DNA of 64,000 nt from Pachypanchax playfairii. Its lineage: Eukaryota > Chordata > Actinopteri > Cyprinodontiformes > Aplocheilidae. Below, in pieces: positions 27,052-39,042 of the stretch. The DNA lies in NCBI GenBank assembly GCA_006937955.1, contig SSNP01000041.1:1709887-1773886 (forward strand), written 5' to 3'. The notes beneath the pieces are model-generated. The model was not told where the DNA came from. It searched no databases and saw nothing but the letters and a program-made list of their open reading frames with translations. The position numbers and the translations under genes were made by a program. Each line of letters begins with the position of its first letter. The stretch's first letter is position 1.

Positions 27052-29435
27052 ATGACTTCCGTTAAGTCTCTGAGAGACTGTTGGAAATCTACTGGAAACC
27101 ACAAAATAAACTTACACAGAATAGGTAAATTACTAAGGAACAACAAATAGAACAACTTCTCTTTCAATCTCGTTTATTCTCTCTCCTAGCTGCAGCTACT
27201 TCGTGTTTTTTTTGTGGGCCTCAGCCACTACGCTGAAGGCAGGTTAGCCTAGCTCCGTTAACTTTAAAATGCAGTAAAGTGTCTAATAAAGACCATTTGA
27301 TACAAATTTAAACCTTATCTGCACAGTCGGATTTGTGGTCACTGAAAACAGCATTTTCTTTTAAATGCAGAATTTCTTTGCTTTCTGACTTGTTTTCAGG
27401 AACTCCAGTCACCCAGTTAAAAGAAGCAAACTGAGTTTGTATAAAAACCTGACAAACTTTGTGAACTTTATTCACTTAGTCTCAGATTTCTTCCAACAAT
27501 CAAACTTCCTTCAAAAGATGTGATATTTTTCATGATGATTTCATGGTTGGGCTCATTTCCACAATCAGGTCGTTGATACATCATAATCTTTATGTGAAAA
27601 GTGATGTACAACATGTTTTTTGTGCATCTTTTGAACACAAGGCTCCAGGTGTGAAATGTAACCTTTGGCTAGAAGACCTGCTTTAATATATAACACTGTT
27701 TTATGTTCCAGCCCAGATTTAGATAGAAATATATTAAATGTAATAGAAACACTGTCCAGTACTGAATTGGGTCAATCAGAACTATCTACTTGTTTGTTTT
27801 TCTTATAGTAGAACTCTGTGTAGTTACTTGGTAATCTGAGGGTTGAGTTCCTTCCAAAACATCTTTAGATGCATTGGATGATTACATTTAAATCTTCTTT
27901 CTTATAGTCACATGAATAAGATTTTTTTTGTCTGTCCAGAACTCCCACAGCATTATCTCTGGAAGGAGGAAGAAGTTCTGACTGACCAGCAGCTCTATAA
28001 CCAGGAGAGGAACTTGACTTTGGACCAGGAGGAACCAAAACAACCACAAAAAGAACTAGAAGGTCTACAGATTAAAGAGGAACAACAAGAGCTTCAGTCT
28101 TCACAAGAGGAATTAGAAGAACCAGAAGCTCCAAAGATTTTAATGGTACAGGGGGGTCTTAGTATCAGTCATGGTGAAGAGCAGCTTGTACTGAAACTGG
28201 AGACGGATGCTTTTATGGTGACTCCTGCTGAAGAGGGAAGAGACCACAATGAACCAGATACGAACAAGGACCAGCTACTCTCTCAGACCCTTCCTGAATC
28301 TGAGAACCATAATCGGGAAGGAAGAAGAAATGAAGACTCTGAATCAAGAGAAGAACAATTGATAGAAGATCAGAAACATCCAAAAACCAGAGATCACAGA
28401 GACAGTGTAGTCAACCCAAAACTAAAGAAGCGTTTCTCATGTCAGATCTGTGGAGAGAAGTTTAGACAAAGTTATTTACCCTGTCACATGAGAACCCACA
28501 CAGGTGAGAAGCCTTTCTCGTGTCAGACTTGTGAAAAAAGTTTTAGTCAACGAGGTCACTTACTCGGGCACATGAGAACTCACACAGGTGAGAAGCCTTT
28601 CTCATGTCAGACCTGTGGAAAAAGTTTTACTCGACAAGATACATTACATACTCACACGAGAACTCACACAGGTGAGAAGCCTTACTCATGTCAGACCTGT
28701 GGAAAAGGTTTTAGTCGATCAGATCATTTACATGATCACACAAGAACTCACACAGGTGAGAAGCCTTTCTTGTGTCAGACTTGTGGAAAAAGCTTCACTT
28801 ATAAACATTTTTTAAAAATTCACATGAGAACTCACACAGGTGAGAAGCCTTTCTTATGTCAGACCTGTGGAAAAAGCTTCACTTATAAAAGTGTTTTAAC
28901 AGATCACATGAGAACACACACAGGTGAGAAGCCTTTCTCATGTCAGACCTGTGGAAAAAGTTTTTGTCAAAAAGGAGACTTGAAATGTCACATGAGAATT
29001 CACACAGGTGAGAAGCCTTTCTCATGTCAGACCTGTGGAAAAAGTTTTTGTAAAAAAGGAGACTTGAAATGTCACATGAGAATTCACACAGATGAGAAGC
29101 CTTTCTCGTGTCAGACCTGTGGAAAAAGGTTTAGTCGACAAGATATATTACGTACTCACACGAGAACTCACACAGGTGAGAAGCCTTACCAATGTCAGAC
29201 CTGTGGAAAAGGTTTCTGTCGATCAGATAATTTACGTGATCACACAAGAACTCACACAGGTGAGAAGCCTTTCTCATGTCAGACCTGTGGAAAAAGTTTT
29301 TGTCAAAAAGGAGACTTGAAATGTCACATGAGAATTCACACAGATGAGAAGCCTTTCTCATGTCAGACCTGTGGAAAAAGTTTTAGTCGACAAGATACAT
29401 TACATACTCACACGAGAACTCACACAGGTGAGTAG
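27052..29435 (+). CDS. C2H2 zinc-finger protein B, truncated after 12 fingers
   Basis: A duplicate of gene A. Exon 1 (27052-27124) has lost about 100 bp of the conserved N-terminal module and gained one A, so its end returns to the right frame ([18 protein letters not shown], then INLHRI) and the phase-1 donor is kept. Exon 2 (27940-29435) has the same acidic spacer as A, then 12 fingers. Finger 1 has X11 instead of X12 between Cys and His and is probably weak. In the linker after finger 12 the Lys codon AAG has become TAG (29433-29435). The same frame continues without other stops to 30281, giving ten more fingers. As read, the product is about 522 residues. It may be a truncated active gene, a gene in decay, or use read-through. 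Confidence 0.75.
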
Positions 29436-30281
29436 CCTTTCTCATGTCAGACCTGTGGAAAAAGTTTTTGTCACAAACGTAGTTTACTGGCTCACATGGG
29501 AACTCACACAGGTGAGAAGCCTTTCTCATGTCAGACCTGTGGAAAAAGCTTCACTTATAAAAATGTTTTAAAAATTCACATGAGAACTCACACAGGTGAG
29601 AAGCCTTTCTCATGTCAGACCTGTGGAAAAAGCTTCACTTATAAAAATGTTTTAAAAATTCACATGAGAACTCACACAGGTGAGAAGCCTTTCTCATGTC
29701 AGACCTGTGGAAAAAGCTTCACTTATAAAAATGTTTTAAAAATTCACATGAGAACTCACACAGGTGAGAAGCCTTTCTCATGTCAGACCTGTGGAAAAAG
29801 CTTCACTTATAAAAATGTTTTAAAAATTCACATGAGAACTCACACAGGTGAGAAGCCTTTCTCATGTCAGACCTGTGGAAAAAGCTTCACTTATAAAAAT
29901 GTTTTAAAAATTCACATGAGAACTCACACAGGTGAGAAGCCTTTCTCATGTCAGACCTGTGGAAAAAGCTTCACTTATAAAAATGTTTTAAAAATTCACA
30001 TGAGAACTCACACAGGTGAGAAGCCTTTCTCATGTCAGACCTGTGGAAAAAGCTTCACTTATAAAAATGTTTTAAAAATTCACATGAGAACTCACACAGG
30101 TGAGAAGCCTTTCTCATGTCAGACCTGTGGAAAAAGTTTTAGTCACAAACGTAGTTTACTGGCTCACATGAGAACTCACACAGGTGAGAAGCCTTTCTCA
30201 TGTCAGACCTGTGGAAAAAGCTTCACTTGTAAAAATGTTTTTAAAAATCACATGAGAACTCACACAGGTAAGAAGACTTAG
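29436..30281 (+). pseudogene. In-frame continuation of gene B beyond the TAG: ten fingers
   Basis: Directly after the TAG the frame resumes at [17 protein letters not shown] and runs through ten C2H2 fingers to TGKKT and TAG, the same ending as gene A. Seven of the ten are identical (FTYKNVLKIH). Without read-through, splicing around the stop, or a sequencing error at 29433, this part is untranslated. Confidence 0.7.
29519..30106 (+). repeat. Seven identical 84-bp finger units in tandem
   Basis: Each 84-bp unit (28 codons, one finger plus linker) is base-for-base the same in all seven copies, as far as I can read. Neighbouring fingers of the same gene differ at many sites, so this block expanded or was homogenised very recently. 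Confidence 0.95.
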
Positions 30282-32312
30282 TTCTGTAATGTTCTCAGAT
30301 GTTGGTGTTTAAAGTTTCAGTTCGGCCGTTGTTCTAAAACAGCACAGGGAAAGTTTAGTCTGCAAAGAAAAATCAATTTTAAACTGCCTTCAGTTATATT
30401 ATCATACTTTAATTAGACATTTCAATTTACTGAAATGTACTTTTTAATCACTTACCCAGCAAAAACAATTATATGGGTGTAAATATTTAACTTTAGTTTT
30501 GTGAAAGAATTTTGTCATGTTCATAAGCTATTTGAGTGACTTTGTATTGATTTTTTTATATAAATACAGCAAATAAAAAGTATTTTAAAAAATCATATAT
30601 TGGGATTGTTTTTGTTCTGAGTTTTGCACAATAAATTAGAAAACATTCTAAAATCAATAATTGATAAGATGTTCAAAAATGTTTTGAATCTACTGTTTTT
30701 TAAGAGTTGTCTGATCCTAGAATGCTGTTATGAATTGAACTGTGACATTATCTGAAAATTAGGCCAATAATTGTGTATCTTTCATATACTTTGGGTCAAA
30801 CAAATAATTTCTCCTATTTAGAGTTTACCTTTATTCATTATCATTTCTAAGCTACATATATATAAAAATAATAATAAATATGATTGTCATTATTCAAGAT
30901 ATTTAAGATATAGCCTAATGACAAATTTTTAAAAAAAGTGTTCTTCGGGAGTTGTCTGATCCTACCTCAAAGGCCAAAGGAAGGTACGGCATCACCAAAG
31001 CAAGAGAAAATAAAGATTGTAAATCAGACAAAAACAGACATCTCCTGGGAAAGGAGAACTGCCCCACAGTTACCCCACGTGTGAAATGAATAAGTATTAT
31101 AACAGCAGTTACACACAAGTAAGTAAGTAAATTTTCCTCCACTATACCCTTATGATTACTCGTTAAACATAGAAGAAAATTTTATACCTAAAAGAGAAAA
31201 CGCCATTAAAAACCCCAATAGAGCTTATTAATCTCTCAAAGTGTATGCTACACTGTGTGAAGGCGAAACCCTCTATTTAAATAACTCAGAGGAGAAAATT
31301 CTTTTCACGGCCCCCATGTTATGTTTTATCCATTTTTCGAGCAACCACCCTGATAAACAAGGACTTTGGCACAAAGTAGCATACTCTGGTTCAAAACCAC
31401 ATCTTTCTGCCCTAGTGTTCTATATAAAGGTGAGACACAAAAACCAAAATGACAAACACTTAACCAATGAAAATAATAAACTTAAAAACATTGTCAAAAA
31501 CAATCCTTAAAACTTAAAGCTTAGCCAAATTCAAATCTAAAAATTACATAAAAAAAACAACTAAACTAACTTAACGCATTGACCCCTGAAAGAATAAGTC
31601 TCTAAGGAGATTAACACACATTAACTGTTAAACAACAAGGAAAGTTAATCTGAGAAAAACATCAAAATAGGAACACAATTTAGAGGTTGGACTAACATTG
31701 TCTGACAAGAGATTTATAACAGATGTTATTAATCTGTGTAGAATCAAACACATTCATTTTTCATAAAAAATCTTTCATCACTATCAGAAAAAACAAGATA
31801 ACCTTTATGTTGATAAGCACCTAGTACGGAGGAGGAAGTATATGTTGTACTCCCTCCAGTCTCCTTCTGCTGACCCACAATCGACTAATGAACACAGATC
31901 AAACTGAACATAAATTCTTCTTGTTCCCATAGCCTCAATAATTATTTTAAGACAGGACATGGAGAATGAAAAACTGTAGTATTTTGCATTTTGTCCCACT
32001 GAGCTATTCAAATTGACTGACAATGCTCGGATGTTTGGAGCCGTTGAAAGCTCCATGCACTATGTGATATAAGAAAATAGAAATACCTGAGGTAAATATA
32101 CAGTTTATATCTAACATCTATACGTTTAGCTGGATCATAAGGACCAGCAGGTGGCAGCAACACGACCTGAAGCCTGCAGTCTGCCTCAAGAAGAAGGAAA
32201 GGTATTTATCCTTGTGCGCGTGTCTCAAGCAGCAGTAGCTCTCCTCGTGTTTTGTTCTTCTTTAGAGACGGTTTTGGTGTTTATGGTGAATATTTGAGTG
32301 TGTGCAGTAATA
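30282..32312. other. Interval between zinc-finger genes B and C
   Basis: 30282-30790 is the shared 3' flank and 30790-30920 is again shared with the flank of C. About 30950-31790 is AT-rich and matches nothing I recognise; the open frame at 31241-31510 has no supporting features. From 31794 the sequence matches the flank of A around its Tc1 insertion and contains that element's empty site (31831-31850). The last part (31980-32312) is the 5' flank of gene C. Confidence 0.5.
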
Positions 32313-35300
32313 ATGTCTTCCGTTCAGCCTCTGAGAGAGTTTATCAACGAGCGACTAACTGCTGCTGCTGAAGAAATATTCACACAGTTTGAAAAAATCA
32401 CCGTTCACTATGAACAGGAGGTGGGTCGTCAGCGCAGACTGTTGGAAATCTACTGGAAACCACAAATAAACCTACACAGAATAGGTAAATTACTAACTCA
32501 TTTTTTCTGTCTTTCCTTCGAACTGCAGCTACTTTGTGGTTTTATTGTCGGTCTCATAGCAACTACACTGAGGGCAGATTAGCCTAGCCAGGCTAGCGCC
32601 GATAATTCTAAAAACGTTGTTACAGTTGCATTTAGTGAAGCATGTTTTGAAAAAATATTCTACTAAGGAAATCAGATAACAGACTGGCGATTCCAGATTG
32701 TCTTTCACTGCCTTTATTCAGGCTTGTATCTCCTAAAGAAGTTTCTCCAACATGGTGAAAGCCTGAAGATAAAACTCCATGACAGAATCATAAATACTGA
32801 GATTAATAACCAGCGTATACAGCTTCAACTGGACAAATAGTGCTTCTCTACATGTCTTGTTGTCCTACTGTCCTCATCTGTATTTTGTGTGTAATATCCT
32901 AAATGCCTTCAAAAAGCAACTGGACTTTTTGTTCAGTTTCTTGAAGATGTTTCATCTTCATCCAAAAGGCTCAAGTTCTGATGGTGGGTTGGGAGTTCCA
33001 GGTTTATATGTTGTTGTTGTTGGGATAGAAATTCAGCATCACCGTGTTCAGTCTGTGTTCCAAAGTCACATGTTTAGAAGTTGAAAGTTGCTGTATCACT
33101 TTAAACATTTAAAAATGACCATCTACTGATGAGTCAGTAGTCATCATGAGGCAGAAATTCTCTAAATAGTCTCTTTGTTAACCTTGTGCTAAAAGATGGA
33201 TTCACGTGAGATTCAGAGTTTTCCAAACCCATGAAAGTCCTTATTGTACTGCTCCAACGAAACCGTCTGACTTGGTCAAAAAATGTTCGGACCAATAATT
33301 TGTTAGCATTGTGCTTTGGGGCGGGTGTTCAGGTATAATTGCAGGGTTTCCGCTTGGTAGTAAAAAGTAGTAAATGAAATCAGCTCAAATTAAGGTAGTA
33401 AATTCACTTTGTGTGGTAGTATTATGTAAGACGCATCAACAGCCTCATTTCTGATTAATTAAATTGTAGAAGCTTGTGTGTATCAGTGACTCTGTGGTGT
33501 GAAAATCTTCTCTTCACACACTCACATTCCAAAGAGCTAACAAATGATCCAGGGTCCCCGCTTTTGTGAATGGTTTCTGTCACCCTTCGACACCTTTACG
33601 ACTAGATCCCAAGCTCGAGTCAGACTCGAGCTGTAAAAGCAGTCTCCAATGCTATTCTGGTTTGATATAGCCTCTTTGAAGCTCACACACCCTGCCGAGA
33701 TAATTTAGGATAAGTGCTTGGATGTTGTTCAAACCAACTTCCCCTGAACATCTGCTGGTGAGAAAGGATAAACATTTCTATGTTTAACCATTAAAGTGTC
33801 AGGACACCAGAGCTCGGAGTCCACCATTTCCTACCCTTCTATCAAAGGATACATTTTTGTGTGTTTTAATAATGCATACCAAGGTATTCTGCTTTGCTTG
33901 AACAAGGACATGAAAGTCAGTCGGGACGTCTCCACTAAGAATTACACCACAGAATCACAGTCTCCCTTCCATCACAGATGTTACTTCAAAGAAGACCGAA
34001 TAGCCACAATGATTAAATCAACCACCCCCCTTTGAGTCCCCAGAGACTTCAGCACACAGAAACTGTTAAATGTGATCACACATTTCATACAATCAAACTT
34101 TTCTTTACAGGGACGGTATAAACCATTATCTTTGCTCTGAAGTAATGTTCCCCCAGTTTAACTAAGTGACATATTGTGTTATAAAATGAAATGTTATGTG
34201 TTGGAAAACTATTCAGTGAAATTCTGATAATAAGCAAGTAAATTCCAGATGTGTGAAACTGATCAATAACTGTTAACTCAAATTCCTCTCCACAGGAAAT
34301 ATCTATAAAAACACTTGGTTTTAATAAAAGTATTTCTACCCTAATTAATGATACATTGTTTATTGAATAAAATGTTTAAATTACTCTCTTCAGTAAGTTG
34401 CTATAAAGAGCAATATAACCTAGATCAGCTTTAAAATGATCTAAACAATGCTTTGTTTAACTATGTTACAGTTTTTATGTTATGTTTAATTAACATGTGA
34501 ATCTCTTCTTTATTACTCAGGAATAAATACTGACGTGTAAAAGTAACATCATTAGAATAAGAAAACGCTATTTGTTAAATCTTGTTAAAAGATAAAATTG
34601 ATGATAGTTGTAGTTTTCACAGAGTGGATGAATAAGCGTTTTTATATAGTTTAAGTGATTGTAACCGATACCAGAATTAAAGTCTTAAAATTTAAATTTC
34701 CAAGACGGATTCACAATTGACTGAAGCCATTGAGACGTGCCCCCCCCTTATCTTCTTCTGTTCTCCATCTTAGTTTTTACTTAATTCTTCTTTAAGCCTA
34801 CTCGGCTCTCGTTTATTTTTACTGAGTTTTAAGTTCTTCGCTCGTTTTATCATTTTTACCTCGTTTTCGAGTTTAAATCTTTTTTTTTTAATCTCAAGAA
34901 GAAATCAGCGAGCTTTCAGTTTAAATATTACAAAAATTGTAAATTTGTGTTTGTGTGGGCTGCACACATCCTGGTTGAACATCCAGCAAACAGGAATAAC
35001 TGTGCTTTCAGTGACTGCTTGTTTTACAAAAAGTGTGCTTGTGTGGGACTTTTTCTTCAGACATTGAACTTTGTTTGGAGCAATATCTCCGATATCCTCC
35101 AGATCGAGACAGAAGGGGTTACAGTATGCAGGGAAAGGATATATTCAGAATAAAAAGATATGCAATGAAGGAGATTGGACTGTTATCAAGGCTAATGATT
35201 ACACCGGCTGGTCTGAATCAAATCTCAGAGGTAGGTTCTATGTTCATAAAATGCTTCATAAAAGATAAAAACAATATTATTTAAAGTTGGTTGTTGGGGC

Positions 35301-38300
35301 GCTATATGTTTGATGTTGTTGTAAACTGATGAAAAATAATAGTGCGTTGTATTTGTCCTCAGAACTTGGAATTCCGAGATAAGTTAGCCGGAAAAGATGC
35401 ATCAATTCTGAGCTGTGAGCTTGGAGGTTTCAGAGGACCCCGAGACCCCACATTTAAAGATGACTGCGTCTGGTACTAAACAGTACTACTTGTCATCTTT
35501 ATTTTTTCCTAATTTAAATGTTCTGTTTTCATTCGGTTTGCAATGTAAGTAGCACCAAGTAGTTGTTTTTGTTGTTACAGATAATTGTTGTTTCAAAGCT
35601 AAACGCAAAACAAAACAACAGCAGTTAACATTAGCTCACATGTTTACTAATGTTGGCTAAAACTAAATGTCTCGTTAAACTTAGTTTAGAGAGTAGGTTA
35701 ACAATCTGGCAATGATAGCCGTGGTAATCATAACTATGGTCCGATTTGTGTTCTTGCCTCTAGTTAGTAGCTCTAGACAACATGGTATGTAGCTAGCTGT
35801 TAGCCTTACCTTTGAGCAGACGTATTTATGCTTCATAATGTCCCAACATATTTAACTGATAGTGGGGCTGTTCACACTGTTTTATCCATTGTAGGCACCA
35901 TCCATCATGTGTTTCTGCTGTGTATAATAATTTTTTTAACATCACTAAGTTCCCAGTTTACACTCGATCATCGACAGACCAACAGAAATAAACACCAGTG
36001 TCATCCAGTCATCAAAGTGGTGTGAGGTTGTTTTTGTTCATCTTTTGTACACAAGGCGCCAGGTGTTAAATGTAACCTTTGGCTAGAAGTAGGCCTGGGG
36101 GATAAATCGGTTAAACGAACAAATTCAGATTTTTTTTGTTGCAGGCTATTTAAAATATAGATAAATCGAGTTTTATGTAATGGCGCTTTTTAGCTCCCTG
36201 AAGTTTCTGTAGCGTTAGATTCACAGTTTGTTGCCACCAACGTGCAGCAAGAGATCCCATGCAGCAACATTTGACAAAAGCCCATCACAGTCCAATCCAA
36301 TGCGCCTTATGATACGGAAAATACGGTAAATTGAAATTAAAAGAATAAAATCTGAGATTTTATTTTTATGCCATTATGCCCAGCCCTAGCTAGACGACCT
36401 GTACAGGACAACATCTGCTTTAATATGTAACACTGTTTTACGTTCCAGCCCAGATTTAGATCTAAATGTATAATCTCTGTCCAGTACTAAATTGGGCCAG
36501 TTAGAACAATCTACCTGTTTGTATTTCTTATAGTAGAACTCTGTGTAGTTACTTGTCACTAATCCGAGGGTTCAGTTCTTTCCAACATGTCTTTAGATGC
36601 ATTGGATGATTAAATGGAAATCTTCTTTCTAATGGTGCCCTCACACCGGCCGCTTTGTAAACGTCAAGCCGTGTTCACAACGCTTCAAGTTTGAAGTAGG
36701 GCTGTGCGATCTGACGAGATAAGATTGTAAAGGATTATAATGTGATGACGAGCTCGGAGATCATAGAACCGTCTAGTTGCATTCTATCACTTATATGCCA
36801 TAATTTCTTAACATGTTTGTGCATACAGCATTTGTTTCGGGGTTTTTTTCATCTGTCTCTCAGCCGAGCCACACCATTTGCTAGTTTGCGTCTGTCAGAC
36901 ACGCTGATTGTCCAATCAGAGTAAGCTTTATGCAGCGTGTTGGTTTGTTTAGCCTCCTCCCTTTACTAAAGCCGCTACGTGGGAAAAAAAGCATGATTTC
37001 TGAAAGTAAGGTTGAAGAGTTTGTTTCCAATAAAAAACTCAACCTCCGTTTCATGGAATTGGTTTGAGTCCTCTCATAGCGGCACTTTGCAAACAAACGT
37101 AATTACAAAGTTTGCAGCAAAGAGGTTCGCATATCAGAAAGTCAGAAAGCAAGGCGGCCGACAGCCGCTCGCCCTTCGATACCGACGTCCACACTGACAA
37201 CGAAGCACAGGAAAGACATTGTGGAGTGATATTTTATGTAGCAAATGTTCAGAAGACTCCTATAAGTAGTTGATCCACGGTATGAGGTACCAGGTTGAAA
37301 ATATTTCTCTAACACCACCATTCCCAAACTGTATTCCAACTGCCATGAGAAGGTAGAATTAAAAGTTAAACTTGCCCAAATTTATGCCACAACCAGTGAT
37401 ACGTGGTCCAGCCGCACGCCAGAGCCTTATTTCTCTCTGACAATCCATTTCATTGAAAACTGGGAGCTCTGTTTTGTTGTTTGTCAACTTTTTAATTTTA
37501 AAATGAAAACAAGTATTTAAACAGTAGCCTGTCTGAAATGATAATTTATCTTATTTTCCTTTGAATGCATATGCTTTTACATTTATGTATATTTACTGGT
37601 AAATAACTTAAAAAATATCTGAATTGTTGAAATGAAAAATATTGTGAGCTTAATTTTGAAAAAAGAAAATCGTGATGTGATTTTTTTTTTTTTCCCATAT
37701 CGCCCACCCCTAGTTTGAAGCTTAAAATAAAATCATTAATAAGATTTTTTTTGTCTGTCCAGAACTCCCACAGCATTATCTCTGGAAGGAGGAGGAAGTT
37801 CTGACTGACCAGCAGCTCTATAACCAGGAGAGGAACTTGACTTTGGACCAGGAGGAACCAAAACAACCACAAAAAGAACTAGAAGGTCTACAGATTAAAG
37901 AGGAACAACAGGAGCTTCAGTCTTCACAAGAGGAATTGGAAGAACCAGAAGCTCCAAAGATTTTAATGGTACAGGGGGGTCTTAGTATCAGTCATGGTGA
38001 AGAGCAGCTTGTACTGAAACTGGAGACGGATGCTTTCATGGTGACTCCTGCTAAGGAGGAAAGAGACCACAGTGAACCAGATACAAAAAAGGACCAGCGC
38101 CTCTCCCAGAACTGTCCTAATGCCGAGAACCAGAATCAGGAAGGGAGCAGGAATGAAGACTCAGAATCAATTGAAGAAGAACAGCTGATAGAAAATCAGA
38201 ATTATTCAAAAACCACAGATCACAGAGACAGTGTAGACCATCCAAAACTAAAGAGGCCTTTCTCATGTCAGACCTGTAGAAAAAGTTTTAGACAAAGGTG

Positions 38301-38844
38301 TCATTTAATCGATCACATGAGAACTCACACAGGTGAGAAGCCTTTCTCCTGTCAGACCTGTAGTAAAGGTTTTCGTGTAAAATGTCATTTAACTAATCAC
38401 ATGAGAACTCACACAGGTGAGAAGTCTTTCTCATGTCAGACCTGTGGAAAAAGCTTCTCTTATAAAAGTGTTTGTGTAAATCACATGAGAACTCACACAG
38501 GTGAGAAGCCTTTCTCATGTCAGACTTGTGAAAAAAGTTTTGGTCAACGAGCTAATTTAGTGGTTCACATGAGAACTCACACAGGTGAGAAGCCGTACTC
38601 ATGTCAGACCTGTGGAAAAAGCTTCTCTCATAAAAATGTTTTTGTAAATCACTTGAGAACTCACACAGGTGAGAAGCCTTTCTCATGTCAGACCTGTGGA
38701 AAAAGCTTCACTTGTAAAAATGTTTTAAAAAATCACATGAGAACACACACAGGTGAGAAGCCTTTCTCATGTCAGACCTGTGGAAAAAGTTTTAGTAGAC
38801 AAGATAAATTACTGGCTCACACGAGAACTCACACAGGTAAGTAG
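32313..38844 (+). CDS. C2H2 zinc-finger protein C, 7 fingers (2 coding exons, 417 aa)
   Basis: Same architecture as gene A. Exon 1 (32313-32484) encodes [20 protein letters not shown] and the LHRI ending, with a phase-1 donor. Exon 2 (37763-38844) follows a TCTGTCCAG acceptor and encodes the acidic spacer and seven C2H2 fingers; finger 3 has Cys in place of the usual core Leu (YKSVCVNH). The frame ends in the linker after finger 7: GGT AAG TAG replaces GGT GAG AAG. Two more fingers lie downstream behind this stop. The intron is 5.3 kb, against 1.1 kb in A, because of several insertions including two hAT elements. Probably functional with a shortened finger array; the target is unknown. Confidence 0.82.
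32625..35230. other. Unassigned insertion in the gene C intron
   Basis: Absent from the introns of A and B. It holds the dispersed fragment at 32885-33025 and otherwise AT-rich sequence. Open frames at 33796-34035 and 34947-35284 show no domain I recognise. It may be an old composite of retroelement pieces. Confidence 0.4.
32885..33025. repeat. Dispersed repeat fragment, also at 6062-6185
   Basis: Shares AAGCAACTGGACTT, TTTCTTGAAGATGTTTC-like sequence and GGGAGTTCCAGGTTTATA with the copy in the large1 intron. Confidence 0.55.
35230..36010. repeat. Dispersed segment, also at 55925-56310 and 60255-60650
   Basis: Shares long runs such as TTAGTTTAGAGAGTAGGTTAA and CATTGTAGGCACC, plus ATAAAATGCTTC-type sequence near its start, with two places in the NLR gene introns. 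It is either an unrecognised transposable element or an old segmental copy. Confidence 0.65.
36090..36388. mobile_element. Short non-autonomous hAT element (299 bp)
   Basis: Ends TAGGCCTGGGGGATAAA and ATGCCCAGCCCTA, with an 8-bp target duplication differing at one base (GCTAGAAG at 36082-36089, GCTAGACG at 36389-36396). Gene B's intron has the uninterrupted site (GGCTAGAAGACCTG). Eight-base duplications are typical of hAT. Confidence 0.82.
36697..37712 (+). mobile_element. hAT transposon remnant (1016 bp)
   Basis: Ends TAGGGCTGTGCGAT and ATCGCCCACCCCTA, flanked by a perfect 8-bp duplication GTTTGAAG (36689-36696 and 37713-37720). The plus strand at about 37386-37470 reads [20 protein letters not shown], the conserved core of a hAT (ZBED-type) transposase. 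Most of the transposase is deleted or frameshifted, so it is not autonomous. It sits 42 bp upstream of the acceptor of gene C exon 2. Confidence 0.88.

Positions 38845-39042
<198 letters not shown>

Noticed and set aside
23714..29571. Repeated frames of type [12 protein letters not shown] in the finger exons
   Set aside because: Alternate-frame reading of the TGEKP-finger repeats; no independent evidence.
33796..35284. Small open frames in the gene C intron (33796-34035, 34947-35284)
   Set aside because: No similarity I can recognise, no splice or start context; kept only as an unassigned stretch.
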